Shown: positions 28,261-36,296 of the stretch, one piece after another
Layout: each line of letters opens with the position of its first letter
How positions within the stretch are numbered: the stretch's first letter is position 1
From: Paracoccaceae bacterium
GTDB taxonomy: Bacteria > Pseudomonadota > Alphaproteobacteria > Rhodobacterales > Rhodobacteraceae
NCBI GenBank assembly: GCA_020425125.1
Contig: JAGQRV010000007.1
Span: 21,312-85,311, forward strand
DNA length: 64,000 bases
Direction: 5' to 3'
Program-made: the position numbers and the translations under genes
The notes under the pieces: model-generated
Told to the model about the DNA's origin: nothing
Seen by the model: only the letters and a program-made list of their open reading frames with translations
Databases searched by the model: none

Positions 28261-29610
28261 CTAGAACTGGTAGCCGAAGTTGATGCGGATCCCTTCGAAA
28301 TCCTTGTCCGAGAAGGTGTAGGTCAGTCCCAGCCGGATCGAATCCCAGGTCAGGCCGTTCGAGGAAGCCTGCGTTCCGATCGAGATCGAGATATCCGTGT
28401 AATTGTCGATGTAGACGGCATCGCCGAAGATCTGCGTGTTGACGACCGCCACGGCCCAGTTTGCGGGAAGGGACAGGAAATCCCGCCCCAGACTCCCGCG
28501 CAGGCTGAGGCCGTTTCTGGTGACAGTGTTTTCCAGATCGTAGCTGGCGTCGAAATCGCCCACGTCCACGGGCGTATCGGAGGTCTGGATGTAGGCAAGC
28601 AGGTTTCCGATATCGAGTTCCAGCCCGTTGAACTCGAAATTGAGATTGGAGGTCAGGCTCGCGCTGGCCAGAACCGCCAGCGCGCCGAGATCCTCCGAGC
28701 CCGTCGCGCCGATCCGCACCGCGGGCGTCAGATCCCAGAAATTGAGCACGGGAAACCGGAAGCCGACGCCCAGCGAGCCCGCATAGCTCTGGTAGCCCTC
28801 GATATCGGTGTAGCTGATCGGCGCGCTGAAGATGAAGGCATAACGCGGGTCGGCCAGCGGAACGGTATATGCGAGCGGCAGATCGACCACGTTGACGTCG
28901 TTTCCCTGCGCCTGAAACCGGCCGTACCTCGCGGCCAGGGACAGCAGGTTCGGGGCATTGCCCTCTGCCGAACCGGTGCTGGTGCCGCGCGAGCCGTTGA
29001 GCGGACTGACATTCGACCCGAACGCGAAGTCGGCCTCGATCATCTTGGACTGGAGGCTGTTGGGATTGCCGGCGACAGGGTCGGTGGCCGTGGTTTCGAC
29101 GAGCAGACCGAGGATCCGCGTGACGATCTTGTCGGTGTCGTTTTCCAGATAGGACTCGAGATCGTCCTCGTTGCCGGACCGGGTGCTCTGGGAATTGAAC
29201 GTGATCCGCTCATTCAGTCCGGGCACCACGAAGACCAGGCCGGGGCCGGAGCTCGGATAGAGGACCTGAATATCGACGCCACGCAGGTTTCCGTCGACCG
29301 TCGCTGGAGATGTGCTTGTATAATTGGGATTGATATCGTTCAGAGAATTCGTGTCGGCGAAAGCGTTCGAGAAGCCGTTGAAGCTGGAAAATCCCTTGCT
29401 CCCGCTGGTGCCGCCGGCATTCACTGTCACGTCGAACAGGCTCTTGGATTCAGCCTGTCCGGGCAACGTGCATAGACCGGCCAGCAGGATTGTAGCGCCG
29501 GCGGCACTCGCCAGGAAGCCGCTGCAGGATTGTCGGGTCTGATCCGCAATCATCCGGCGTTTCGGGACATGGCTTCCCAACCAGTGTCCCTGGCGGCGAA
29601 TTTCGACCAT
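28261..29610 (-). CDS. predicted outer-membrane beta-barrel protein linked to the caspase cluster
   Basis: A 449-residue exported protein. The N-terminal ~45 residues carry a positive segment and a hydrophobic core (FLASAAGATILLAGLCTLPG) with likely cleavage after GQAES or nearby. The rest is Ser/Gly/Asn-rich with long amphipathic strands (YAFIFSAPISYTDIEGYQSY, SLGVGFRFPVLNFWDLTPAV, LTWDSIRLGLTYTFSDKDFE) and ends RINFGYQF, whose terminal Phe indicates outer-membrane insertion. GGGGGGAG directly precedes ATG 29610, preferred over the longer frame; a second ATG at 29553 would give a more compact signal peptide. I cannot name the family. It lies 184 bases downstream of the lipoprotein and caspase-like genes on the same strand and may be the outer-membrane part of that system. 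Confidence 0.7.
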   Translation of the reverse strand: MVEIRRQGHWLGSHVPKRRMIADQTRQSCSGFLASAAGATILLAGLCTLPGQAESKSLFDVTVNAGGTSGSKGFSSFNGFSNAFADTNSLNDINPNYTSTSPATVDGNLRGVDIQVLYPSSGPGLVFVVPGLNERITFNSQSTRSGNEDDLESYLENDTDKIVTRILGLLVETTATDPVAGNPNSLQSKMIEADFAFGSNVSPLNGSRGTSTGSAEGNAPNLLSLAARYGRFQAQGNDVNVVDLPLAYTVPLADPRYAFIFSAPISYTDIEGYQSYAGSLGVGFRFPVLNFWDLTPAVRIGATGSEDLGALAVLASASLTSNLNFEFNGLELDIGNLLAYIQTSDTPVDVGDFDASYDLENTVTRNGLSLRGSLGRDFLSLPANWAVAVVNTQIFGDAVYIDNYTDISISIGTQASSNGLTWDSIRLGLTYTFSDKDFEGIRINFGYQF

Positions 29611-29794
29611 CGGCTCCCCCCGAAATCCCGAACTGCGTGATTGACGCCGGGGCATCATCCGCCCGCTATCTGCAGTTGTCCCGGAATTGGTTGGAGGTTG
29701 ACCATTTCTTTACGGGTGTGTGCCTCGGCGGTCACGCAATGCGCGAAATTCCGGGAATTCGGTGGATATTGCGGGGACGTAACGCTGTCGGACG

Positions 29795-30232
29795 CTAGTT
29801 CCCGAGATTGGCCAGGTCTTCGCTGGCGGCCCGCAACTGCGCGATGGACGCCGTCAGGGATGCAATTCGCGCCGCATCGTCGCTGCCTGAGGGGCGGGTC
29901 TCCAGTGCGGTGGTGACCTGTCGGTCCAAAGCGCCGGGCACCACCACGCCGCTTGCCGCCAGATGTGATCGCCGCGACAGGAGGGACTGGCGCTCGGCTG
30001 TGTATTCGGCTTCAAGACTTGCAAGCTGCCGGGTCAGGTCAGCCTGTCGCTCACGCTCCTGAGCGACATTGCCCTCGAGCGCTTGGGCTCGAGCATCGTA
30101 TCCTCCCGAGGCAACGCCGCTGATCCCGGAGAAGAACCCGCCCTGGGCCGGGTCATCGCTGACGCTGCAGGCCGCCGAAAGAAGGGTGCAGCACAGGAGT
30201 CCGAAACGGGCGCGATGGACGGATGACGGCAT
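29795..30232 (-). CDS. lipoprotein with coiled coil, caspase-cluster member
   Basis: A ~145-residue lipoprotein. The signal peptide ends in the lipobox LLSAAC-S, giving a lipid-modified cysteine. The residue after Cys is Ser, so Lol sorting to the outer membrane is expected. The mature part has a Gly-rich linker (GGFFSGISGVASGG) and a long helix likely to form a coiled coil (AQERERQADLTRQLASLEAE), ending ASIAQLRAASEDLANLGN. It resembles the divergent lipoprotein at 31961: both have an RQL-x-AEY-type helix and end in a SEDLA motif. ATG 30232 is preceded by GAGGAGA at good spacing; an alternative ATG at 30250 overlaps the caspase stop (ATGA). Either way it is translationally linked to the caspase gene. 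Confidence 0.75.
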   Translation of the reverse strand: MPSSVHRARFGLLCCTLLSAACSVSDDPAQGGFFSGISGVASGGYDARAQALEGNVAQERERQADLTRQLASLEAEYTAERQSLLSRRSHLAASGVVVPGALDRQVTTALETRPSGSDDAARIASLTASIAQLRAASEDLANLGN

Positions 30233-30246
30233 GTGACGTTCTCCTC

Positions 30247-31833
30247 TCATTGCGGCGCTTCCTCGTCGCCGACGTCCGGATCGTTGCGGACGATATCCGC
30301 GAGCCAGCCGACCGAACCGCGGGGTCGCGTGTCCAGGAGCGCGACCTGCTCCACGAAGAATGCAGCGTCCCTGGCCAGGTTCGCTTCGAACGCCAGGCCC
30401 GAGCTCAGCGGTCCGGCGTTCTTCAGGAGGTCGGCCGAGACCAGATCCGGAAAATTCGCATGCGCCAGTTCGAGTAGACGCTGGTAGTAGCGCTTGGTCG
30501 CGGCCAGCCGCGCTTCGAGTTTCCGCCGGTTGGCCCGGATCGCGGACATGTCGGCTTCAGCCTGGACGAGGTACGCGGATGCATCGGGATTTCCGGCCGC
30601 AAGCTGGCGCAATGAAGCGAGGTCGTCCGCCGCGAGCTTTTCGACCTTGCGGGTCGCGGACAGGGCGCGAAGGTCGCTGCGGATCTGAAGCGAGGTCGCC
30701 GCTGCAAGAAACACCGCGCGGGTCGCGGCGTCCTCGAGCAACCTCTGCTGAGTGGCGGTGTCGGGATCGGACTGCACCCCTTGCCATGCCCGGAACAGCA
30801 GCTCCGGCGGATCCTCCTCGGTTCCCACACCCCGGCTGACCTTGGTGAATCCCATGAAATTGAGCACGGATTTCAGCACGGAACGATCTTCCGGGTCGAT
30901 CGCGGGGAGGGACCGGCTGGCAACCTGCGTGTTTTCGCGGGCGCGGTCGATATCGTCGATCTCGCGGCGCGCCACGCTGGCGAAATCGCCGTTCGGGTAT
31001 CGCGCCAGATAATCCTTCAGGGCACCCACGGAGCGCTCGTTCTGAACCCAGCTCCAGTAGCGGAATTCGTCATCGACGGGGGCCGGCTGGCCGAAGGCGC
31101 GGCCGCCAAGGTAATGGGGGCGGTCGGTTGTGCCTTCGATCCAGGGGTTCTGCGCCCCGTTCGTGCGCATGATCACTTCCGTCTGGACGTCCGACAGCAT
31201 GTCGGCGACGTCGAGATTCGGTTCCGCAACATACGACAGCAGGACGTCGGAATAGGGGCTGTGATCGGCCGATGCACCGATGTCCAGGGCCACATTTCCG
31301 GGGTCGGTCGAATAGGCTATCAGGAGCCCGCTAGCGCCGCCTTGGACGGCAAGGCCCGGCGGCGTGCGGTCGCTTTCTGAGAACGGATTGTTGCGGCAGG
31401 CATCCATGATGATGAGCCCGAGATCGGCACCGGCGTCGAACAGGCCCGAGCGGATTTCCCTCAGAGTCAGGCTGTGGCTGACGACGGACTCGAGATCGTT
31501 GTGGGCGAGATCCCGGCCGATCAGGTAATTCTCGCCCGCGATCTGAACCCCGTGTCCGGCAAAGAAGACGACTGCGATTTCGGCCCCATTGGCGACGTCG
31601 GTGAGCCAGGCGAGTCCGTCCTCCATGTCTGCGCGGGTCGCATTCTGGATCGGCTTCACCTGGAAGCCGAGCTGCGAGAGTTCGACGGCGAGCGCATTTG
31701 CGTCGTTGACCGGATTGCCCAGATCCATTTCCGGTAGGTCGTAATCGCTGTTGCCGACGAGAAGCGCGAAGCGCTCCTGCGCGTGCAGCGAGAGCGGTGC
31801 CAGAAGGGCCGCGACAAGGATCGGTCTGAGCAT
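30247..31833 (-). CDS. secreted caspase-like (C14) cysteine protease
   Basis: A 528-residue protein with a cleavable signal peptide (LRPILVAALLAPLSLHAQE) followed directly by a caspase p20-like domain: RFALLVGNSDYDLPEMDLGN, the catalytic histidine His94 in VVFFAGHGVQIAGENYL, and the catalytic cysteine Cys146 in LIIMDACRNNPFSE. Both dyad residues are present, so it should be active. The C-terminal half (~330-528) is helical and unassigned (for example LEARLAATKRYYQRLLELAH). Bacterial homologues (orthocaspase or caspase-like peptidases) usually cleave after arginine. A signal peptide places this one in the periplasm, which is unusual for an apoptosis-type protease. Its stop overlaps the lipoprotein start, and its promoter region is shared, back to back, with the second lipoprotein and STAND-NTPase genes. 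Confidence 0.88.
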   Translation of the reverse strand: MLRPILVAALLAPLSLHAQERFALLVGNSDYDLPEMDLGNPVNDANALAVELSQLGFQVKPIQNATRADMEDGLAWLTDVANGAEIAVVFFAGHGVQIAGENYLIGRDLAHNDLESVVSHSLTLREIRSGLFDAGADLGLIIMDACRNNPFSESDRTPPGLAVQGGASGLLIAYSTDPGNVALDIGASADHSPYSDVLLSYVAEPNLDVADMLSDVQTEVIMRTNGAQNPWIEGTTDRPHYLGGRAFGQPAPVDDEFRYWSWVQNERSVGALKDYLARYPNGDFASVARREIDDIDRARENTQVASRSLPAIDPEDRSVLKSVLNFMGFTKVSRGVGTEEDPPELLFRAWQGVQSDPDTATQQRLLEDAATRAVFLAAATSLQIRSDLRALSATRKVEKLAADDLASLRQLAAGNPDASAYLVQAEADMSAIRANRRKLEARLAATKRYYQRLLELAHANFPDLVSADLLKNAGPLSSGLAFEANLARDAAFFVEQVALLDTRPRGSVGWLADIVRNDPDVGDEEAPQ

Positions 31834-31960
31834 CGTGGGTTCCCTGCCGTTGCCGCAACCTGACGGCGCCGCATCGATGGGTGCCGCGAAAAACTCTCAT
31901 CCTCGACAATCGAACTGACTGGAGTCTACCGTAAGTCGTGAAAGAGGGGGAGGATTTCCC

Positions 31961-32572
31961 ATGTCGTGTCTCCTCGAACGGCGCAGCTTTCTTGTTGTCC
32001 CCATCCTGCTCGTAGCGGCGTGTGCCGGATGGGAACCCGAAACCGAGGCTGAACGCGAATTGCGGCTCAGTCGAGAACGTCTGCAATCCACGGTCGGACA
32101 GGGCGGTCTGACCGGCGCTGCGGGCGGCGCGCTTCTGGGAGCGCTGGTCGGTGGGGCCGGGGGCGCTTTCCAGGGGGCCGAGATCGGACGCCTCGCGGGT
32201 GCTGCTGCCGGCGCCTATGTCCGCCAACTGCAGGCCGAGTACGCGTCGCAGGAGGCGGTGATGGTTCAGGTGGCCGCCGACCTGCGGGCGACCAATGCCG
32301 AGATGCAGCGCAGCATCGACGCCATGCGCGCCGTACTGGCCCAAACGCGCGCCGCCGGAGAGGAGGACGTCGTGCGCCGCAACCGCAACGCGGCCGAAGC
32401 CGAAGAGGCCGTTGCCGCCGCCACGGCGCAGCAGCGGTTCTACATCGCAGCGGCGCAGGTTCTGTCCGACGACGGCGCGAGCGTGGCGTCGAGCCCGGTG
32501 GCGCCCGAGTTGCGCCGGCTCAGCGAAAGACTTCAGACGATGCGAAGCATCAGCGAAGATCTGGCCGGCTGA
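31961..32572 (+). CDS. glycine-zipper lipoprotein with coiled coil
   Basis: A 203-residue lipoprotein with lipobox LLVAAC-A after a short signal peptide. A glycine-zipper segment follows (GGLTGAAGGALLGALVGGAG), a type that can insert in or line membranes. Then comes a long coiled-coil-prone helix (YVRQLQAEYASQEAVMVQVA, DLRATNAEMQRSIDAMRAVL). The C-terminus PELRRLSERLQTMRSISEDL resembles the end of the lipoprotein at 29795, suggesting paralogues that could pair. GGGGGAGGA lies upstream of the ATG. It is divergent from the caspase gene across 127 bases and precedes the STAND-LRR gene by 104 bases on the same strand. Confidence 0.8.
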   Translation: MSCLLERRSFLVVPILLVAACAGWEPETEAERELRLSRERLQSTVGQGGLTGAAGGALLGALVGGAGGAFQGAEIGRLAGAAAGAYVRQLQAEYASQEAVMVQVAADLRATNAEMQRSIDAMRAVLAQTRAAGEEDVVRRNRNAAEAEEAVAAATAQQRFYIAAAQVLSDDGASVASSPVAPELRRLSERLQTMRSISEDLAG

Positions 32573-32676
32573 CGGCTGGTCTCGGCGGCGTCCGTATCCG
32601 ACGTTGCGCAACTGACGCTTGCGCCGTGGTTGCCCCAGTGTAAACGTTAACCAAATCCCTTGCGCACGGTGCCGCG

Positions 32677-35295
32677 ATGAGCGTGGTCGAAACGGCCAAG
32701 TCGATCACATCGATGGTCGGGGACGAGCATCAGGAGAAGCTCAGCAAGACCTTTCTCGGCAGTCTTCTGGGACAGTCCATCGCGCTTGTCGGCATGCTGG
32801 CCAGCTATGCGGCGGCGCTGTTCGTGCTGTTCAAGCTGTTCCGCGACAACATGGCCGACCTCCAGAAGGATCTGGGGCCGGGCCTGTTCTGGCCCATCCT
32901 CGGGGCGCCGCTTGCCGTCATCCTGCTGTTCGTGTTCGTGCCGATGGCCTTCAGGGCGATGCGCGAACGGCGTCTGAAACGGATCGCCATTTCCAACGAG
33001 GTGCGCCATCCGGGGAGGTTCCGGCTCTATCCCTATCAGGATACCGACCAGGAAGACTTCAGCCGCCCGGATGGGGCGGACGTATCGGCAACCACGTGGC
33101 TCTCCGGCAGCGACCAGGCCATCCTCTACTTCTTCGGCGCGTCGGGGACCGGAAAATCCTCCATGCTCGAGGCGAGCGTTCTGCCCCGGCTGCGCGACGA
33201 AGGACATATCTGCCTGACACTGCGGATCGACCGCGATCCTGCCGCCCAGTTGCGCGATGCGATCGCCGAGACCCCCTTTGCGTTGCCCCAACCGCCGCAT
33301 GACTACCTGACGCTGCAGGACATGTTGCAGGCCGTCTCTGACGCGCGCGTGTCCGCCGGCGAAAAGCCGATGATCATCGTCATCGACCAGTTCGAGGAAT
33401 TCCTGATCCTGAATTCCGACGCGGACCGGGTGCCGCTTCTCGACCTGTTCGAATGGCTGGATGCGACCGATCCGCCCGGCGTGCGCCTGCTGCTCACGAT
33501 GCGCTCGGATTACCGCGAATTGCTCTTCAAGCTGAACCTTCCCAGCTATCAGTCGGGAAAGGGGGCCTTCGAACTTGCCCCCTTCACGCGCCGAGAGGCG
33601 GAAGCCTTCCTCGGGGCGGGGGGGCAGGTGCTGTCGCCCGAAGGCTATCGCACCCTGTTCGCCGGCCTAGACCGGATCGAGGACACGCCGGGGCTCTATC
33701 GCCCGATCACGCTGAACATGGTCGGGCTCGTCCTGGAGCGCATGGGGCGCCGCGTGCAGGGCAGTCCCGACCGGCTGGTGCAGCGTTACCTGCGCGACTG
33801 TCTGGCCAGCGGCCAGTCGCGGGATTTCTCCAAGCTGGTGATCGGCAACATGATCACGAGCTCCGGCACCAAGGTGCCGCGCAATGTTGCGGAGATTGTC
33901 ACGCGCACCGGGCTGACCGAATGGCAGGTCAAGGCGACGCTGCACGAATTCGAAGGCGAAGGCCTGGTGCGGTCGCTGGATCCGGAGCGCTCGCTCTGGG
34001 AAGTGAGCCACGATTTCATTGCGCGCCAGATGGGCCTCATCCTGGGGCGGCTCCGGGCCCGCTGGTTTCGGCGCGCGGCGCCCTACGTCCTTGCGACGGT
34101 CACTGCGTTGTGGGTCGGGGCGCTGGGGTTCTTCCTCGGCTACTGGCCGCTGATGCAGGAAAGCGGGGCGCTTCGGCAGCTGCGCGCCGCGGGCTTCGTT
34201 CGCACGGAGGATGCCGCCGGCCTCGACGGGTTCACGGCCAACAAGCCGATCGGCAATGGCGACCTTGAACTGCTGGGAAGGTTGGCGCCGCAGATCCGCG
34301 ATCCGATCGACAAGCTGATCCTGCAGGATCAGGTCGCGATCACCGATCTCACGCCGATCAGCCATCTGCCCATCAGGGCGCTCGATCTTTTTGGCGACGC
34401 GGGCATTCGCGATCTTGCGCCGCTCTCGGCAATGCCGCTTGAAACGCTTTCTCTGGCCCGGATGAGCGGGATCACCGACCTGGGCCCCCTGGCCGGGTTG
34501 GGCAAACTGGAAGATCTCGATCTGTCCCATCTCGGTGGCGAGGTTGACCTGCGCCCCCTTGCGGGTCTGTCGATCCGACGCCTCAATCTCTCCCATGTCG
34601 ACGGGGTGAATGACCTTCGGCCGATCGCAAACCTGCCGCTGGAGGCCCTGGACCTGTCCAATGCGGACGGCATCGACAGCCTCGCCGCGTTGCGCCGAAT
34701 GCCCCTGACCGAGTTGAACCTCTCCAACGTCGACCGGGTGACCTCGCTGGAGCCGTTGCGCGGGCTTTCAATCGTAAGGCTCGACCTGTCCCTGGCGGAC
34801 GGGATCTCCGATCTCGACCCGCTTCGGGATCTGAACCGGCTCGAATGGCTCAGCCTGGCCAGGGCAAGCCGGATCACCGACCTCTCGCCGCTGCGCGGCC
34901 TGCCGCTGAAGCACCTCGATCTGACCGGATTGCGCCAGATCGCCGATATCGACGTGCTCCGGGCCTCGCGTGACCTGCGGAGCCTGTGCCTGACCGACAT
35001 GTCCTCGGTCACCAGTCTCGACCCGCTTCGCTGGCTTCCCGATCTGTCTCTGCTGGACCTGTCGTTCAATGACGGCGTATCGGACCTCTCGCCGCTGAGT
35101 GATACGCCTCTGCAGAGGATCAACCTCAGCAATGCCGGCCGGATCGGTGATCTGAGCCCGCTCAAGCGGATCGACGGGCTGCTTGTCTGCGGCGCAACCC
35201 CGCAGCAGCTCGAAACCCTTTTCGGCGACAATCCGGACGTTGCCGTCGAGTTGAAGGCCCGATGTTCGGTGGACATGTACCGGGCCTGCGACTGA
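32677..35295 (+). CDS. inner-membrane nSTAND-type NTPase with C-terminal leucine-rich repeats
   Basis: An 872-residue protein. Two N-terminal membrane helices (residues ~32-54 and ~68-92) precede the basic cluster RAMRERRLKR, then a STAND NTPase: P-loop FFGASGTGKSSMLEASVLPR (GASGTGKSS at 154-162), Walker B MIIVIDQFEEFLIL (232-245), LLLTMRSDYREL, and a winged-helix end WEVSHDFIARQMG. These are nSTAND1 features. A third helix (~466-488) after RLRARWFRR should place the remainder outside the cytoplasm by the positive-inside rule. That remainder has 13 leucine-rich repeats of 22-23 residues (555-844) and two late cysteines, 863 and 871. The protein therefore looks like a transmembrane sensor with repeats in the periplasm and an ATPase switch inside. 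No Shine-Dalgarno is evident at ATG 32677. The caspase-like protease next door is a plausible partner. Confidence 0.85.
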   Translation: MSVVETAKSITSMVGDEHQEKLSKTFLGSLLGQSIALVGMLASYAAALFVLFKLFRDNMADLQKDLGPGLFWPILGAPLAVILLFVFVPMAFRAMRERRLKRIAISNEVRHPGRFRLYPYQDTDQEDFSRPDGADVSATTWLSGSDQAILYFFGASGTGKSSMLEASVLPRLRDEGHICLTLRIDRDPAAQLRDAIAETPFALPQPPHDYLTLQDMLQAVSDARVSAGEKPMIIVIDQFEEFLILNSDADRVPLLDLFEWLDATDPPGVRLLLTMRSDYRELLFKLNLPSYQSGKGAFELAPFTRREAEAFLGAGGQVLSPEGYRTLFAGLDRIEDTPGLYRPITLNMVGLVLERMGRRVQGSPDRLVQRYLRDCLASGQSRDFSKLVIGNMITSSGTKVPRNVAEIVTRTGLTEWQVKATLHEFEGEGLVRSLDPERSLWEVSHDFIARQMGLILGRLRARWFRRAAPYVLATVTALWVGALGFFLGYWPLMQESGALRQLRAAGFVRTEDAAGLDGFTANKPIGNGDLELLGRLAPQIRDPIDKLILQDQVAITDLTPISHLPIRALDLFGDAGIRDLAPLSAMPLETLSLARMSGITDLGPLAGLGKLEDLDLSHLGGEVDLRPLAGLSIRRLNLSHVDGVNDLRPIANLPLEALDLSNADGIDSLAALRRMPLTELNLSNVDRVTSLEPLRGLSIVRLDLSLADGISDLDPLRDLNRLEWLSLARASRITDLSPLRGLPLKHLDLTGLRQIADIDVLRASRDLRSLCLTDMSSVTSLDPLRWLPDLSLLDLSFNDGVSDLSPLSDTPLQRINLSNAGRIGDLSPLKRIDGLLVCGATPQQLETLFGDNPDVAVELKARCSVDMYRACD
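34339..35208 (+). repeat. 13 leucine-rich repeats (66-69 bp period) in the STAND NTPase
   Basis: Thirteen consecutive units of 22 or 23 residues follow the pattern (I/V)xDLxPLxxLPLxxLDLSxxDG, for example ITDLGPLAGLGKLEDLDLSH, VNDLRPIANLPLEALDLSNA and VSDLSPLSDTPLQRINLSNA. The pattern resembles the SD22/internalin type of bacterial LRR. The DNA is diverged between units, so this is an old protein repeat rather than a recent expansion. Confidence 0.9.
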
Positions 35296-35306
35296 CGCGA
35301 TCCGGG

Positions 35307-36296
35307 TTACGAATTCGGTCGCCGAGGCCGATCGTCCTCGGGCAGATGCGGGTGATGGCAGGCGCTGGTGTGCGGTGTCGCGTCCAGCTTCGGACGGTCC
35401 GTGGCGCACAGGTCGGTTGCCCGCGGGCATCGGGCACGAAACGCGCAGCCGGGCGGCGGGTTGTAGGGGTCCGGCAGTTCGGTATTGGCGTCCTCCGGCA
35501 CCTGGCTCTTTTTCCCCGGGGCGGGGGCGGAGCGAAGCAGGAGGTGCGTATAGGGATGCCGGGGCGCGCCGAAGACCTGCCGCGATGGTCCGATTTCGAC
35601 GACCCGGCCGAAATACATGACGGCAACGCGGTCGCTGATCGTTTCCACGACGCTCAGATCGTGGCTGATGAAGACATAGGTCAGCCCGAACCTGTCCTTG
35701 AGATCGTCGAGCAACGTCAGCACCTGGGCCTGCACGCTGACGTCGAGGGCCGAGACCGGCTCGTCCAGGACCAGCAGAGCGGGCTCCGCGGCCAAAGCGC
35801 GGGCGATTCCGATCCGCTGCGCTTGCCCGCCCGAAAACTCGTGGGGGTAGCGGTCGAGGAATTCTGGCGCGAGGTTGACGGCGGCGAGCAGGCTTTCCAG
35901 CCGTGCCGCACGCGCTTCGGCATCGAGACCAAGCAGATGGCGCAGCGGCGCCTCCAGACTCTTGCGGATGGTTTTGCGGGGGTTGAGCGATGCGATCGGA
36001 TCCTGGAACACATACTGGATCCGGCGCGCGAGCGCCTTCTGACCCAGGTCTGACAAGGGCGTGCCGTCGAGCGTGACGGCGCCGCCGGTCGGATGGTCGA
36101 GGCCGACGATCATCCGCGCCACGGTGGTCTTGCCGCAACCGGATTCTCCGACCACGCCCAGCGTCTCGCCGCGCCGGATTCTCAGGCTGAGATCCTGAAC
36201 GGCGTGAACGGAGGGTGCGTGTCCGCCCAAGAGCTTGCGCCCGCCGCCGAAGACCCGCTCGACGCCTTCGAGGATCAGAAGGGGATCATCCGGCAT
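35307..36296 (-). CDS. oligopeptide/dipeptide ABC transporter ATP-binding protein (DppF/OppF type)
   Basis: A 329-residue ATPase of a peptide/nickel-type importer. Motifs are P-loop GVVGESGCGKTTVARMIVG, Q-loop QYVFQDPIASLNPRKTI, signature EFSGGQAQRIGIARALA, Walker B LLVLDEPVSALDVSVQ and H-loop FISHDLSVVETIS. The C-terminal oligopeptide-family extension has the cysteine motif CAFRARCPRATDLC, which in related DppD/OppD/F proteins can bind a [4Fe-4S] cluster. ATG 36296 overlaps the end of the preceding permease-ATPase gene by 11 bases. It is the last gene of the transporter operon and converges on the STAND-LRR gene with only 11 bases between stops. Confidence 0.92.
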   Translation of the reverse strand: MPDDPLLILEGVERVFGGGRKLLGGHAPSVHAVQDLSLRIRRGETLGVVGESGCGKTTVARMIVGLDHPTGGAVTLDGTPLSDLGQKALARRIQYVFQDPIASLNPRKTIRKSLEAPLRHLLGLDAEARAARLESLLAAVNLAPEFLDRYPHEFSGGQAQRIGIARALAAEPALLVLDEPVSALDVSVQAQVLTLLDDLKDRFGLTYVFISHDLSVVETISDRVAVMYFGRVVEIGPSRQVFGAPRHPYTHLLLRSAPAPGKKSQVPEDANTELPDPYNPPPGCAFRARCPRATDLCATDRPKLDATPHTSACHHPHLPEDDRPRRPNS

